Positions 35,296-43,747 of a stretch of 64,000 bases of DNA are shown in pieces; position 1 is the first letter of the stretch, and the number at the start of each line of letters is the position of its first letter. Made by a program: the position numbers and the translations under genes. The DNA is from CAZQWJ01 sp964597265 (GTDB taxonomy: Bacteria > Patescibacteriota > 4484-211 > JAGQKX01), in assembly GCA_964597265.1 (NCBI GenBank), contig CAZQWJ010000001.1:1-64000 (forward strand), given 5' to 3'. The notes under the pieces are model-generated. The model had not been told where the DNA came from and did not search any database. It saw only the letters and a program-made list of their open reading frames with translations.

Positions 35296-36602
35296 GAGAT
35301 TTAGCTACTAATAACAACAATCGAGCCATTTTTTCTCTTCCCGGAACCATTGTTTCGGCATCTCCGGTGCAAAAGATTGCCAATCAACGGGCAAATCGTC
35401 AATTGTCGCGTGCCGCGCTTTCACCTTCTGTTACGCCGATTTGGCGTCAACAAATATTTGCCCCATCTGCTGAACTGCAACGTCGCTTTACACCCCAAAA
35501 CGACATACCCAATGCAGCAACTGCTACTCCCCAATTATCGACCGAAGCCGAAGGCACAGCCAAACCACCTGCGCCACTCGCCCCGCAGCCGGCGGCAGTG
35601 CCAGATCAGCAATCACTACCCGATGACAGAAAGCAACAACCTACCCCATCCACAGCGCCAGATACCAAACCCGCTGCTAATGCACCACAACCCGTGCCCT
35701 CTACCAAACCAAAGCCAGCTTCCCCTACTCTGCCGCAGGATAAACCGCAACAACCGCCACCATCGCAACCCTCCCCTCCTGCCTCTGATTCTCATGAAAC
35801 AAACGCAGAGCTAAGCAAGTCTCTGGATGCTATCACGCATATACGGCAACAAATCCAATCACAAGAGCAAAAATTAAAACAGCTTGAGCAGCAAACACCC
35901 CAAGGACAACAAGAAGACATTGATACTGAGCAAAAAACAAAGGAAGCGCTTGTAAAAAACCTTGATCAAGCCATACAAAACACGCAAACGGAGCTACAAA
36001 CATACGCGGCTATGCCTGGAGCCAATACGACCATATTGGACGGGCTCAAAAAACAATTCAGGCAGCAAAAAGAATTATTCAACCGGTTAGTGCACGAAAG
36101 AGATTTGCTTGCCAAAAAGAAAGAGGCACTCAAGGAAAAAGCGCTCGAAGAGCAAAAAGCAAAAAAACAACTCGACTCCCTGCAACAACAGCATGAGCAG
36201 CTTGCACAGCAGTATCCGGTAGCTTCCTCACAAGCTGCGGCATCACCATCATCACCTCCTCCAACAGCTGCCTCTGCTCCACGACCAGCTCCGACTCAAG
36301 CGCCGACAAAAGTTGTTATGCCTGCAATCACCAAACAACCCAATGCAATCAACGGTATAGTTCAAAATGCGCAGGGGAAAATGATAACCGAGGCCATTGT
36401 TATCATCAAAGCGGCTGACCAGCGCCCCCTTAGGGCACTTAAGACCAACGAGCTTGGACAGTTCTGGATTACGACCGCCTTAGAAAACGGCGACTATGAG
36501 ATTCAGACAGAAAAAGACGATTTGAGCTTTGGTACAATAAAAATACATCTTGATGGATCGGTGGTCGAACCAATTCTTATCAAAGAACAGGCTGCATCGT
36601 GA
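35292..36602 (+). CDS. Pro/Gln-rich coiled-coil protein with carboxypeptidase-regulatory-like domain
   Basis: A 436-residue protein without membrane segments. Residues about 60-170 are Pro/Gln/Ala-rich low complexity, 170-310 a Gln/Lys/Glu coiled coil, and 350-430 a carboxypeptidase-regulatory/CnaB-like beta-sandwich (INGIVQNAQGKMITEAIVII). As it lacks a signal and sits between PrgI and the VirB4 N-domain protein, it probably acts on the cytoplasmic face as a linker or substrate adaptor (inference). It starts and ends by 4-base overlaps with its neighbours. Confidence 0.65.
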   Translation: MRDLATNNNNRAIFSLPGTIVSASPVQKIANQRANRQLSRAALSPSVTPIWRQQIFAPSAELQRRFTPQNDIPNAATATPQLSTEAEGTAKPPAPLAPQPAAVPDQQSLPDDRKQQPTPSTAPDTKPAANAPQPVPSTKPKPASPTLPQDKPQQPPPSQPSPPASDSHETNAELSKSLDAITHIRQQIQSQEQKLKQLEQQTPQGQQEDIDTEQKTKEALVKNLDQAIQNTQTELQTYAAMPGANTTILDGLKKQFRQQKELFNRLVHERDLLAKKKEALKEKALEEQKAKKQLDSLQQQHEQLAQQYPVASSQAAASPSSPPPTAASAPRPAPTQAPTKVVMPAITKQPNAINGIVQNAQGKMITEAIVIIKAADQRPLRALKTNELGQFWITTALENGDYEIQTEKDDLSFGTIKIHLDGSVVEPILIKEQAAS

Positions 36603-37294
36603 CTATGGCTGGATTTATAGGGAGCACTCAAAATCATCTCGACATCATTGATATAAAAGATGATGTACTCGTACTCAAAGGAGGACGCTATCGTATTGTT
36701 CTGGAAGCACAGGCAATCAACTTTGACCTTTTGTCAGAGGCCGAACAGGATGCCGCGATTTACTCCTATGCCAACCTTGTTAACTCGTTGGATTTTCCGA
36801 TGCAAGTAGTGATCCGAACCAGGCAAGTTGATATTACCGAGTACATTGCGTATCTGCAGGGGTATAGCAAATTACAACCCACTGCAACGCTTAGGCAGCA
36901 ACTCGAAAACTACATCAAATTTGTACGCGAATTGGTATCAGAAAATACCGTACTGTACAAGAGGTTTTACGTTGTCATCCCACACACCAGCAAAGTCGCA
37001 GAACAATCCCAGAGTTTCCTCGACCCTTTTTTCAAGATCTTTGGCAAACAAGAACGTGTCAATTTGGAGTACTCTGCGAAACAACTGGAGGAGGCCAAGA
37101 AAGTTTTTACACAACGCACCCAAGAGCTCGCATGGCAGTTTCGTCGGCTAGGTATCGGTATCAGACAGCTCAATACAGAGGAACTTATCCGCTTGTTTTA
37201 TGATATTTATAACCCGGAAACAGGACAAAATGACGGCTTACAGACCGATCTTATGGGCTACACCAGCACCATTATCAAACCAAGTGTAGCTTAG
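36599..37294 (+). CDS. VirB4/TraC N-terminal-domain-like protein, free-standing
   Basis: A 231-residue soluble protein. It resembles the N-terminal domain of VirB4/TraC ATPases (ILVLKGGRYRIVLEA-type strand pattern, VDITEYIAYLQGY, KRFYVVIP) but has no ATPase motor. It overlaps the previous stop as GTGA; ATG 36605 is an alternative start. It lies 8 bases before virB4. It may be a VirB4 piece split off by gene fission or a regulator that pairs with it. Confidence 0.65.
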   Translation: MTMAGFIGSTQNHLDIIDIKDDVLVLKGGRYRIVLEAQAINFDLLSEAEQDAAIYSYANLVNSLDFPMQVVIRTRQVDITEYIAYLQGYSKLQPTATLRQQLENYIKFVRELVSENTVLYKRFYVVIPHTSKVAEQSQSFLDPFFKIFGKQERVNLEYSAKQLEEAKKVFTQRTQELAWQFRRLGIGIRQLNTEELIRLFYDIYNPETGQNDGLQTDLMGYTSTIIKPSVA

Positions 37295-37302
37295 AACGTA
37301 TT

Positions 37303-39576
37303 ATGGCAAATCCGTTGCAGGGTCTACAAAAATTAATTAACAAACTCCTGCCGCTCCCATCAACTGCGGCTCAACCGGCAAACACCGGAGGCGCAACAGT
37401 GTCAGAGGAAGAAAAAGCTAAGCAAGAAGCAGAGAATGCAGAGGCAACAAAAAAAGCCGAGCAGTTTGCGCAGGGTATGCTCACTATCCGCGACCTGATC
37501 GCTCCTTCTGGCATGGAGCATGATTTCGGCTTTCTGAGGATTGGCCAGACATACTACCGGACGTTTTTTATCGCTGGGTACAGACGAGAAGTAGGAGCCA
37601 ACTGGTTATCACCGCTCATTAACTTTCCGCATGCCTTGGATATTGCCATGTTTTACTATCCCGTTGATGCACGGGAAGTACTAAACAACTTACGCCGGAA
37701 AGTTACCGAGATGGAGGCCGAACTCAACATTGAACAGCAACAGGGGCGCATTCTCGATCCAAGCGTTCAACTAGCCCTACAGGACGCACGCGCCTTGCAA
37801 GAAGATCTCGTAGCCGAACGGGAACGCTTTTTTCAATTTGGCCTTTATATAACCATTCCTGCAGAATCTCAAGAAGAGCTTAACCTCATTACCAAACAGC
37901 TCGAATCTGTCCTGGGATCAGCTACGCTCGTATCACGAAAAACTACTCTCCAGATGGAGGATGGTTTTCGATCGACATTGCCGTTTTTCCTGGACAAGAT
38001 TCAAGTGTACCGAAACATGGATACCACCTCGATTGCGACGACATTTCCATTTACGTCATCTAGTTTGACGTCTGATCGGGGGATCTTGTATGGCATTAAC
38101 GAACACAATGCCAGTTTGATTATCTTTGATCGATTCAGTCTTCCCAATGCCAACATGGTAGTATTTGCCAAATCAGGATCCGGTAAAAGCTATTTTGTAA
38201 AACTAGAAGCATTGCGGTCGTTAATGTTAGGTACGGAAGTCATTATTATTGACCCTGAAAATGAATACAAGACTATGGCAGAAGCCATCGGTGGCGAGTA
38301 TATTGCGCTTGATTTTAATTCATCATCAAAACTTAACCCATTTGATCTATCGCAGGTATACGAAGAAGGTGAAGATGAATTGGGCTTAAAGATCCTGACC
38401 CTGCACTCCATGATGAAGGTCATGCTGGGGGACATGAATCCTTCTGAAGAAGCAATCTTAGATCGCGCCCTTTTAGAAACATACCGACTCAAAGGGATTA
38501 CTCAGGATCCTGAAACCCAAAAACTCGACCCGCCGCTTTTGGAAGATCTGTACAAAGTTCTACTGGGAATGGAAGAAGCTGAGGCAAAAAATATTTCGGA
38601 TCGGCTGCAAAAATTTGTCGTTGGGTCTGCCAAAGGACTTTTTGACCAGCAGACCAATGTCGATATTCACAATACGTTTACGGTTTTTGGGATCAGGGAT
38701 CTGGAAGAAAGCGTGCGGCCAATTGGCATGTTCGCCGTGCTTGACTATATTTGGACGCGGGTACGCAGAGATCGCCGCAAGCGGATCCTGATTGTTGACG
38801 AGGCGTGGTTTATGATGAAGCACCCGGACAGTGCAAACTTTCTCCACAGTATTGCCAAGCGCGGACGTAAATATTACCTGGGTCTTACCACTATTACTCA
38901 AGACGTGGAAGATTTTTTGAATACAGACAAAGGCCGTGCTGTTGTAACCAACGCATCTATCCAAGTATTGTTTAAGCAATCTGTTTCCGCCATTAATCAT
39001 TTGACTGAGGTATTCTTCCTTTCCGAAGGGGAGCGAAATCTACTCATGTCTGCCAATGTGGGCGAAGGGCTATTTTTTGCCGGAGAAGCACACGTCGCCA
39101 TGCAGGTAATCGCCTCTCAGGACGAGCACGAAATCATTACCACCAATCCTGCGGAACTGGAAGCTATTGAACGGGCAAAGCAGTTGCAAGAAGTCGAGGT
39201 CGTTACAGAAGAGATTGGCGGGGAGCAAGAGGCAGCTGCATATGATTTTGGTACATCGGTTGACCAAGCACTACAAGAAGAAGCGCCTTCTGAGTCCGAG
39301 GCCAGCGGGGTGATAGAGTTTCAGCAACAGCCAGCAGAAGAACCACAACCACCCGCCCAGGAAACCGAGGAACCCTCTGCACAGGAGATCATCGCTCAGG
39401 CAATGAGCGAAGTGGAGGACTCTCAGTCGCAAGCAGAGATACCCGACACGTTGACCACTGAGATGCTTGATGAAAATCTCACGCAAACACCGCAAGAAAC
39501 TAGTGGGCAAGTAGATACTGAAGAGCAACCAGAAGGGGTCGTCCCAGAGGATGGCGCTACCACGTCATCGAGCTAA
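37303..39576 (+). CDS. virB4: VirB4 family T4SS ATPase
   Basis: A 757-residue VirB4/TraC ATPase. The N-terminal domain (about 60-280) is followed by Walker A AKSGSGKSY (about 289-297), a FTRP-helicase-like core and Walker B ILIVDEAW (about 495-502). The last ~130 residues are an acidic Glu/Gln/Pro tail of low complexity. VirB4 energises pilus assembly and substrate transfer. No VirD4 coupling protein or VirB11 is seen in the window, so the machine may be a pilus or effector system, or the rest lies elsewhere. It converges with recF (12-base overlap). Confidence 0.92.
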   Translation: MANPLQGLQKLINKLLPLPSTAAQPANTGGATVSEEEKAKQEAENAEATKKAEQFAQGMLTIRDLIAPSGMEHDFGFLRIGQTYYRTFFIAGYRREVGANWLSPLINFPHALDIAMFYYPVDAREVLNNLRRKVTEMEAELNIEQQQGRILDPSVQLALQDARALQEDLVAERERFFQFGLYITIPAESQEELNLITKQLESVLGSATLVSRKTTLQMEDGFRSTLPFFLDKIQVYRNMDTTSIATTFPFTSSSLTSDRGILYGINEHNASLIIFDRFSLPNANMVVFAKSGSGKSYFVKLEALRSLMLGTEVIIIDPENEYKTMAEAIGGEYIALDFNSSSKLNPFDLSQVYEEGEDELGLKILTLHSMMKVMLGDMNPSEEAILDRALLETYRLKGITQDPETQKLDPPLLEDLYKVLLGMEEAEAKNISDRLQKFVVGSAKGLFDQQTNVDIHNTFTVFGIRDLEESVRPIGMFAVLDYIWTRVRRDRRKRILIVDEAWFMMKHPDSANFLHSIAKRGRKYYLGLTTITQDVEDFLNTDKGRAVVTNASIQVLFKQSVSAINHLTEVFFLSEGERNLLMSANVGEGLFFAGEAHVAMQVIASQDEHEIITTNPAELEAIERAKQLQEVEVVTEEIGGEQEAAAYDFGTSVDQALQEEAPSESEASGVIEFQQQPAEEPQPPAQETEEPSAQEIIAQAMSEVEDSQSQAEIPDTLTTEMLDENLTQTPQETSGQVDTEEQPEGVVPEDGATTSSS

Positions 39577-40668
39577 CGGTACGATCATCACATCCGACTC
39601 ACTCATCAAATGTTGGATACCCGCATAGTTCTTATTCGTAGTAGTAATGAACATTTGATACGTATCCCCTAGCGACACTATCTTGTGCTGATGATCCTCA
39701 TCTAATTCAGAAAACACATCATCCAATAACCACAGTGGCGTTTGTCCGGTTTCTCTACTTAGTAACTTCAAAGCAGCATGCTGCACATGAATCACTACCA
39801 GTCGTTGTTGCCCACGCGATGCGTACGTACCTACATTGATGTATTTCCCGCTACCATTAAACACCGCTTCCAAATACCAGTCGTCCCGCTGCGGCCCCAT
39901 AAGCGAAAATCCTATGGCTATTTCTTTTTTCCGCAATGTTGCCCATTTGTCTTGCAAAAATTCCCGAATTTTTTCCGCTGATTCCCGCACTAATTGCCGC
40001 ACATCGTCTGTTTCTGACAGTAATGGCAACACTTTGCGAGGGCTTGCTAGGTAGGTTATGTGAACAGGCAGTTCCATATTCGTTTGTAACTGTCCAAGGA
40101 GCCAGTGCCTGTACAGCATAATCACCGCAGCATGGCGCGCTAACTCTTCTTCCCATACTCCTAGTTGAGAGACATAGCCTTGTCGTAGGGCAGCATTACG
40201 CTGTTTGAGTACACGCATGTAGTGAGTATGCGCATCATAATAATCCGGAAACATAGCGATAAGGATGCGATCCAGAACCGCCCGACGATTTCCAGGATCT
40301 CCAACAAACAGCTGTACTGTTTCGGGCGCAAAAATGATACTTGGCAACAAACCCGCTACCTGAGCGGTTGTGACGACATTGGAATTTAACACATACTGTA
40401 TCCGTCCCGACTGGATGACCATGCGGACTGATTCTTCGTTGTCGGTATGTATGCTTCCTTCGACTACTGCGAGCGGCTCTCCCCAGCGTATCATATCCGC
40501 AGGACGGCTCTTGCGGCGCAGCGGTATCCCACCAAGCAAAGCGACAGCCTCCAACACATTTGTCTTTCCTGTACCGTTTGGACCAATGAGCACAGTAACC
40601 TGAGGGATAGTAGGCAGAGAAAAGTTCTCAAAATTTCTGAAATCAGCCAATGATAATGCAGTGAGCAT
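39565..40668 (-). CDS. recF: DNA replication and repair protein RecF
   Basis: A 367-residue SMC-like ATPase that loads RecA at gaps. Walker A is GPNGTGKTN (near residue 28), followed later by a signature-type segment (TYASRGQQRL) and Walker B LLDDVFSELD. The frame is open to 40716, but ATG 40668 is preferred because it gives the canonical MLTALSLADFRNF start and TATACT lies 6 bases before it. It is third in the minus-strand run dnaN, PGRP-like gene, recF. Confidence 0.93.
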   Translation of the reverse strand: MLTALSLADFRNFENFSLPTIPQVTVLIGPNGTGKTNVLEAVALLGGIPLRRKSRPADMIRWGEPLAVVEGSIHTDNEESVRMVIQSGRIQYVLNSNVVTTAQVAGLLPSIIFAPETVQLFVGDPGNRRAVLDRILIAMFPDYYDAHTHYMRVLKQRNAALRQGYVSQLGVWEEELARHAAVIMLYRHWLLGQLQTNMELPVHITYLASPRKVLPLLSETDDVRQLVRESAEKIREFLQDKWATLRKKEIAIGFSLMGPQRDDWYLEAVFNGSGKYINVGTYASRGQQRLVVIHVQHAALKLLSRETGQTPLWLLDDVFSELDEDHQHKIVSLGDTYQMFITTTNKNYAGIQHLMSESDVMIVPLAR

Positions 40669-40682
40669 GGAGTAAGTATACG

Positions 40683-42266
40683 CTACAATCGCCGAATATA
40701 GTCGCCGTTGACCCAACCAACAGTACCGTCAAGTAAGGTAATTTGGTGCCACTCTCCCTGGCTTTGGAGGAGTACATATCGTTCTCCGGGGTAGACAGCA
40801 CCAAGAAGCTCACTACCCAATGAGGCTTCGGCGCGGACGTTCAAAAATCCTGTAGGTGTGTCTACTATTTCTATACCAATGCCACTACCTTCAATGACAA
40901 ATGGTATAGAAATAGTAGACTGTGCCAATTCGATACCTCGCTGAGTCAAGATAAATGTTTCTGTGGTCGTGATCGGGTAGGCAGAGGCTTTGAATGTTAC
41001 AGGGATCGTTGTGTCAGCTCCCGGAATAACCATTGGATCTGCCAAACTCGCTACCGTGTCAGGGGCAAGCCACACATCAGGATGATAAAAGTTAGAACGC
41101 TGAGTCGTGTTTTGCGGCTGCACACGCAACTGCCCATCACCGCTATCTTCCCAAACCGTCCATCCAGTATTTTTTACTTGAAGAGAAACGGTGCGTATCT
41201 CTTCTGTTTGTAACGTCAGTGTGGTCGGCACATCAAGAATCTGAGATGATGGTACAGGCTCCTGTTGGATAAACGCCAAAAGATGCTCTAATGATCTTTT
41301 TTGTTCCTCAGTAATAGATGACCCCAACACCAACACTGGCGCTTCGCCAGACTGAAACGTAGTAACAGAAACATTCACCGTGGAATAGTCAAAATCCCAC
41401 AACCCCAACCCTTCCCAGATATTTCCTTGTGTGTCTACTATAAACGCAAATGGTATCCGTACAAACACGGCACGTTCTCGAAACGTACGTTCGATCATTG
41501 GCAAAAGCGCCTCAGTTGAAGCATCTATAGCTGTATCCGCCTGATACACACCAAGGCTTTTCCATTCCGTAGTCTGCAATGAGTCTATAGGAACAGGGGT
41601 GCTTGGGGCTCCCCAATCCCACCGTCTATATATAGTAGACTCACGCAAGGCAGGTTCCAATACAAGCCCTTCCTGTTTTTGTATCGTAGTTACAATATCA
41701 AGGAATAATTTGATTCGTACTTCAAGTGCGGTACCCACAGGTACCTCTATATCAAACTCCATGTCTGGGTAGACAGAATGCTCAACTCGTACTGTGTGTG
41801 TACCTGCCATAACTTCTGGCAGAAGAATAGGATTGCCAGTATATGAGGCTTCGTCAAAAAATACTGTGCTATCTGATGGTTGGACGAAAATACGAGACAC
41901 CGTTGCCGATGAATGCATCAACCGAACTAATGCCGCCCCTGTAAGTTGATTGTCTTGCGCTTGCAAAATAAGCTGTAAGGAATCCCCTCTCTCTACGGTT
42001 ACTTCTTCCTGCCACCATACGTGCGATTCTGTTTCTCCAAGTACATTGCGCAGTGATAGCGTGTGTACGCCAACGCTCAGCGGCACCACATCAAGAGGTA
42101 ACGTACCTATCAGACGATTGTCTATATACAGTACCATGGGCAAAAAATCTCCTGTTATCTGCAACTCGCCTCCGGTGTGTGGCAGGAGCTGTCTAAGGCT
42201 GGTCGAACGAAACAAAATGGCTGTTAAGGGGATAACCAAAACTGCTATCCACAGAAGTTTCTTCAT
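40683..42266 (-). CDS. exported PEGA/PGRP-like/SH3 protein, catalytic His apparently lost
   Basis: A 527-residue protein with an N-terminal membrane segment (about 4-20). PEGA-like beta domains come first (about 35-190). A region about 210-345 resembles peptidoglycan-recognition/amidase_2 proteins (RRWDWGAPSTP at the start, FAFIVDTQGNIWEGLG in the middle). An Ig-like domain follows, then a C-terminal bacterial SH3 domain (LNVRAEASLGSELLG). The HHT zinc motif expected after WGA is replaced by GVYQADT, so amidase activity is doubtful and wall binding more likely. It starts by ATGA overlap with dnaN, an unexpected neighbour. Confidence 0.75.
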   Translation of the reverse strand: MKKLLWIAVLVIPLTAILFRSTSLRQLLPHTGGELQITGDFLPMVLYIDNRLIGTLPLDVVPLSVGVHTLSLRNVLGETESHVWWQEEVTVERGDSLQLILQAQDNQLTGAALVRLMHSSATVSRIFVQPSDSTVFFDEASYTGNPILLPEVMAGTHTVRVEHSVYPDMEFDIEVPVGTALEVRIKLFLDIVTTIQKQEGLVLEPALRESTIYRRWDWGAPSTPVPIDSLQTTEWKSLGVYQADTAIDASTEALLPMIERTFRERAVFVRIPFAFIVDTQGNIWEGLGLWDFDYSTVNVSVTTFQSGEAPVLVLGSSITEEQKRSLEHLLAFIQQEPVPSSQILDVPTTLTLQTEEIRTVSLQVKNTGWTVWEDSGDGQLRVQPQNTTQRSNFYHPDVWLAPDTVASLADPMVIPGADTTIPVTFKASAYPITTTETFILTQRGIELAQSTISIPFVIEGSGIGIEIVDTPTGFLNVRAEASLGSELLGAVYPGERYVLLQSQGEWHQITLLDGTVGWVNGDYIRRL

Positions 42267-43408
42267 GAATTTTGGCGGTCAAGGCGAACGGGCATGATGA
42301 TTTGGCGCACACTTTCCTGGTCGGATGCTTCAGAAGAAACAAATAATGAGGGAGCATCAGCAGCACGCATCTGTAAGACAACCTGATCACCCTCTATACC
42401 TGTCAGCGCATCCAGCAAATAATTTGCGTTAAATGCTGTTTCTAATGATTGGCCCGACACCGTAACTGGTAGTGTGGTCTCTTGTCTACCTAGTTCATTA
42501 CTTTCTCCTCGTACAAACGCTTTTTGCTGGTCTTGGTCAATCTGCACTCGGATCGTATGGCTTTGGGCATGGGCAAAAATTGCTGCAGTCTTGACTGCCT
42601 GTATCAACGCATCTTTATCAAACTGAACCGTTGTTGCAAAATCGGTCGGTATAATCGCTTCATACCGCGGATACTCTGCTTCCAAGAGCCGTGCGTACAT
42701 GCGCATATCCGGTGTCGTGAACACCACCTGATTTTTGTCCTCAGTCAACCGCAGCTCCCACACATCTTCCGAGATACCAGAGAATTGCCCTATCTCTTTG
42801 AGCATTTTTGCGGGAATAATCATTTCTACCGGCTCAGTAGGCGGTTGCGCATCAATTGCCGACCACGCAACGGTCACTTCTGCCAAACGAAAACCATCAG
42901 TTGCTACAAGAATAAGCCCTTCGCTTGTGCCGCGGCACAAGACTCCGGTTAGTACAGGACGGCTCTCATTTGTAGCAGCAGCAAATAATATCTTTTTGAG
43001 GATTGCCTGCAATTTGTTAGGTGAGAGGGTTAATAATACGTCGGACGAAACACTCGGAAATGTCGGAAACTCGTCCGCTGCCATAGTTACAAAACGAGCT
43101 TCGCTTGCTGTCCCGCCTATAACCAATTGGTTGTCCTGCAAGGCCAACGTTAGCTTTTCTGGGGTGAGGTTTTGGATGTAATTATTGAGTACATTGGTGG
43201 AGGTTGTGGCTTTTCCTTCTTGTTCAACCTTTCCACCCACCCAATATTCCAGCGAAACCTCCAGGTTGGTACCCGAGAGTTTGAGTCTGCCATCAGCTGC
43301 TTCCAATAAGGTGTTGGCCAAAATAGGTAAGGTTGTTCGCGTTGATGCGATTCGGTTGGTTAATCCGATTCCAATGGCCAACTTTTCCTGTAAGACTTCG
43401 ACTTTCAT
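42263..43408 (-). CDS. dnaN: DNA polymerase III beta subunit (sliding clamp)
   Basis: A 381-residue beta clamp. It has the typical MKVEVLQEKL start, the first-domain LPILANTLLEA segment and the C-terminal QIIMPVRL strand near the end. It forms the dimeric ring that tethers the replicase. It is divergent from dnaA across the origin, rather than downstream of dnaA as usual. TACACT (43416-43421) lies 7 bases before the ATG. The 3' end overlaps the PGRP-like gene. Confidence 0.95.
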   Translation of the reverse strand: MKVEVLQEKLAIGIGLTNRIASTRTTLPILANTLLEAADGRLKLSGTNLEVSLEYWVGGKVEQEGKATTSTNVLNNYIQNLTPEKLTLALQDNQLVIGGTASEARFVTMAADEFPTFPSVSSDVLLTLSPNKLQAILKKILFAAATNESRPVLTGVLCRGTSEGLILVATDGFRLAEVTVAWSAIDAQPPTEPVEMIIPAKMLKEIGQFSGISEDVWELRLTEDKNQVVFTTPDMRMYARLLEAEYPRYEAIIPTDFATTVQFDKDALIQAVKTAAIFAHAQSHTIRVQIDQDQQKAFVRGESNELGRQETTLPVTVSGQSLETAFNANYLLDALTGIEGDQVVLQMRAADAPSLFVSSEASDQESVRQIIMPVRLDRQNS

Positions 43409-43747
43409 GTTCCTAAGTGTATCACACTCTCTTGACAGACAAAATATTTTGTCCCTCTGTCTTTACATATATTTAAAAAATAGCAGTTGTATTAGTAGTG
43501 GTGTGGAAGTGTTGAATAGCATTGTTGTTGTTTGTGTGACGCTAAAATAACATCAACGCAGGTGCGGATAACATTGTGAACAAAATAACTAAATCAACAC
43601 AAACAATATAATTGTCCACATTCTATATTTATTATCAAAAATTTATCAACGTACTCAGTAAAGTTATCCACAAATATGTTTACATAGTCATGCTGGGCAT
43701 AATTATTCGTTGACACTTATGCAGGTCAACGGTACATTGTGAACATT
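43409..43747. other. putative chromosomal replication origin (oriC)
   Basis: An AT-rich 339-base gap between divergent dnaN and dnaA. It holds a consensus DnaA box TTATCCACA (43664-43672), a near match TTGTCCACA (43612-43620), a box on the other strand (TTATCCGCA, complement of 43563-43571), and weaker TTATCAA-type boxes at 43632-43650. The A/T-rich stretch between the boxes is a candidate unwinding element. The location and boxes are strong evidence; a GC-skew switch was not computed. Confidence 0.85.
43710..43738 (+). promoter_or_regulatory. dnaA promoter
   Basis: TTGACA (43710-43715), a 17-base spacer and TACATT (43733-43738). The -10 box ends 9 bases before ATG 43748, so the predicted leader is about 3 bases. 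This also excludes the GTG at 43739 as start. The promoter lies about 40 bases from the consensus DnaA box, which is compatible with autoregulation. Confidence 0.75.

Noticed and set aside
21702..39576. A complete conjugation system
   Set aside because: No relaxase, VirD4 coupling protein or oriT-like region is visible in the window, so transfer of DNA cannot be claimed.
42524..43181. Two open frames of 142 and 148 codons opposite dnaN
   Set aside because: They are shadows of the dnaN codon pattern; no start signals or recognisable domains.
43739..43747. GTG at 43739 as the dnaA start
   Set aside because: It directly abuts the -10 box, so the transcript would begin downstream of it.
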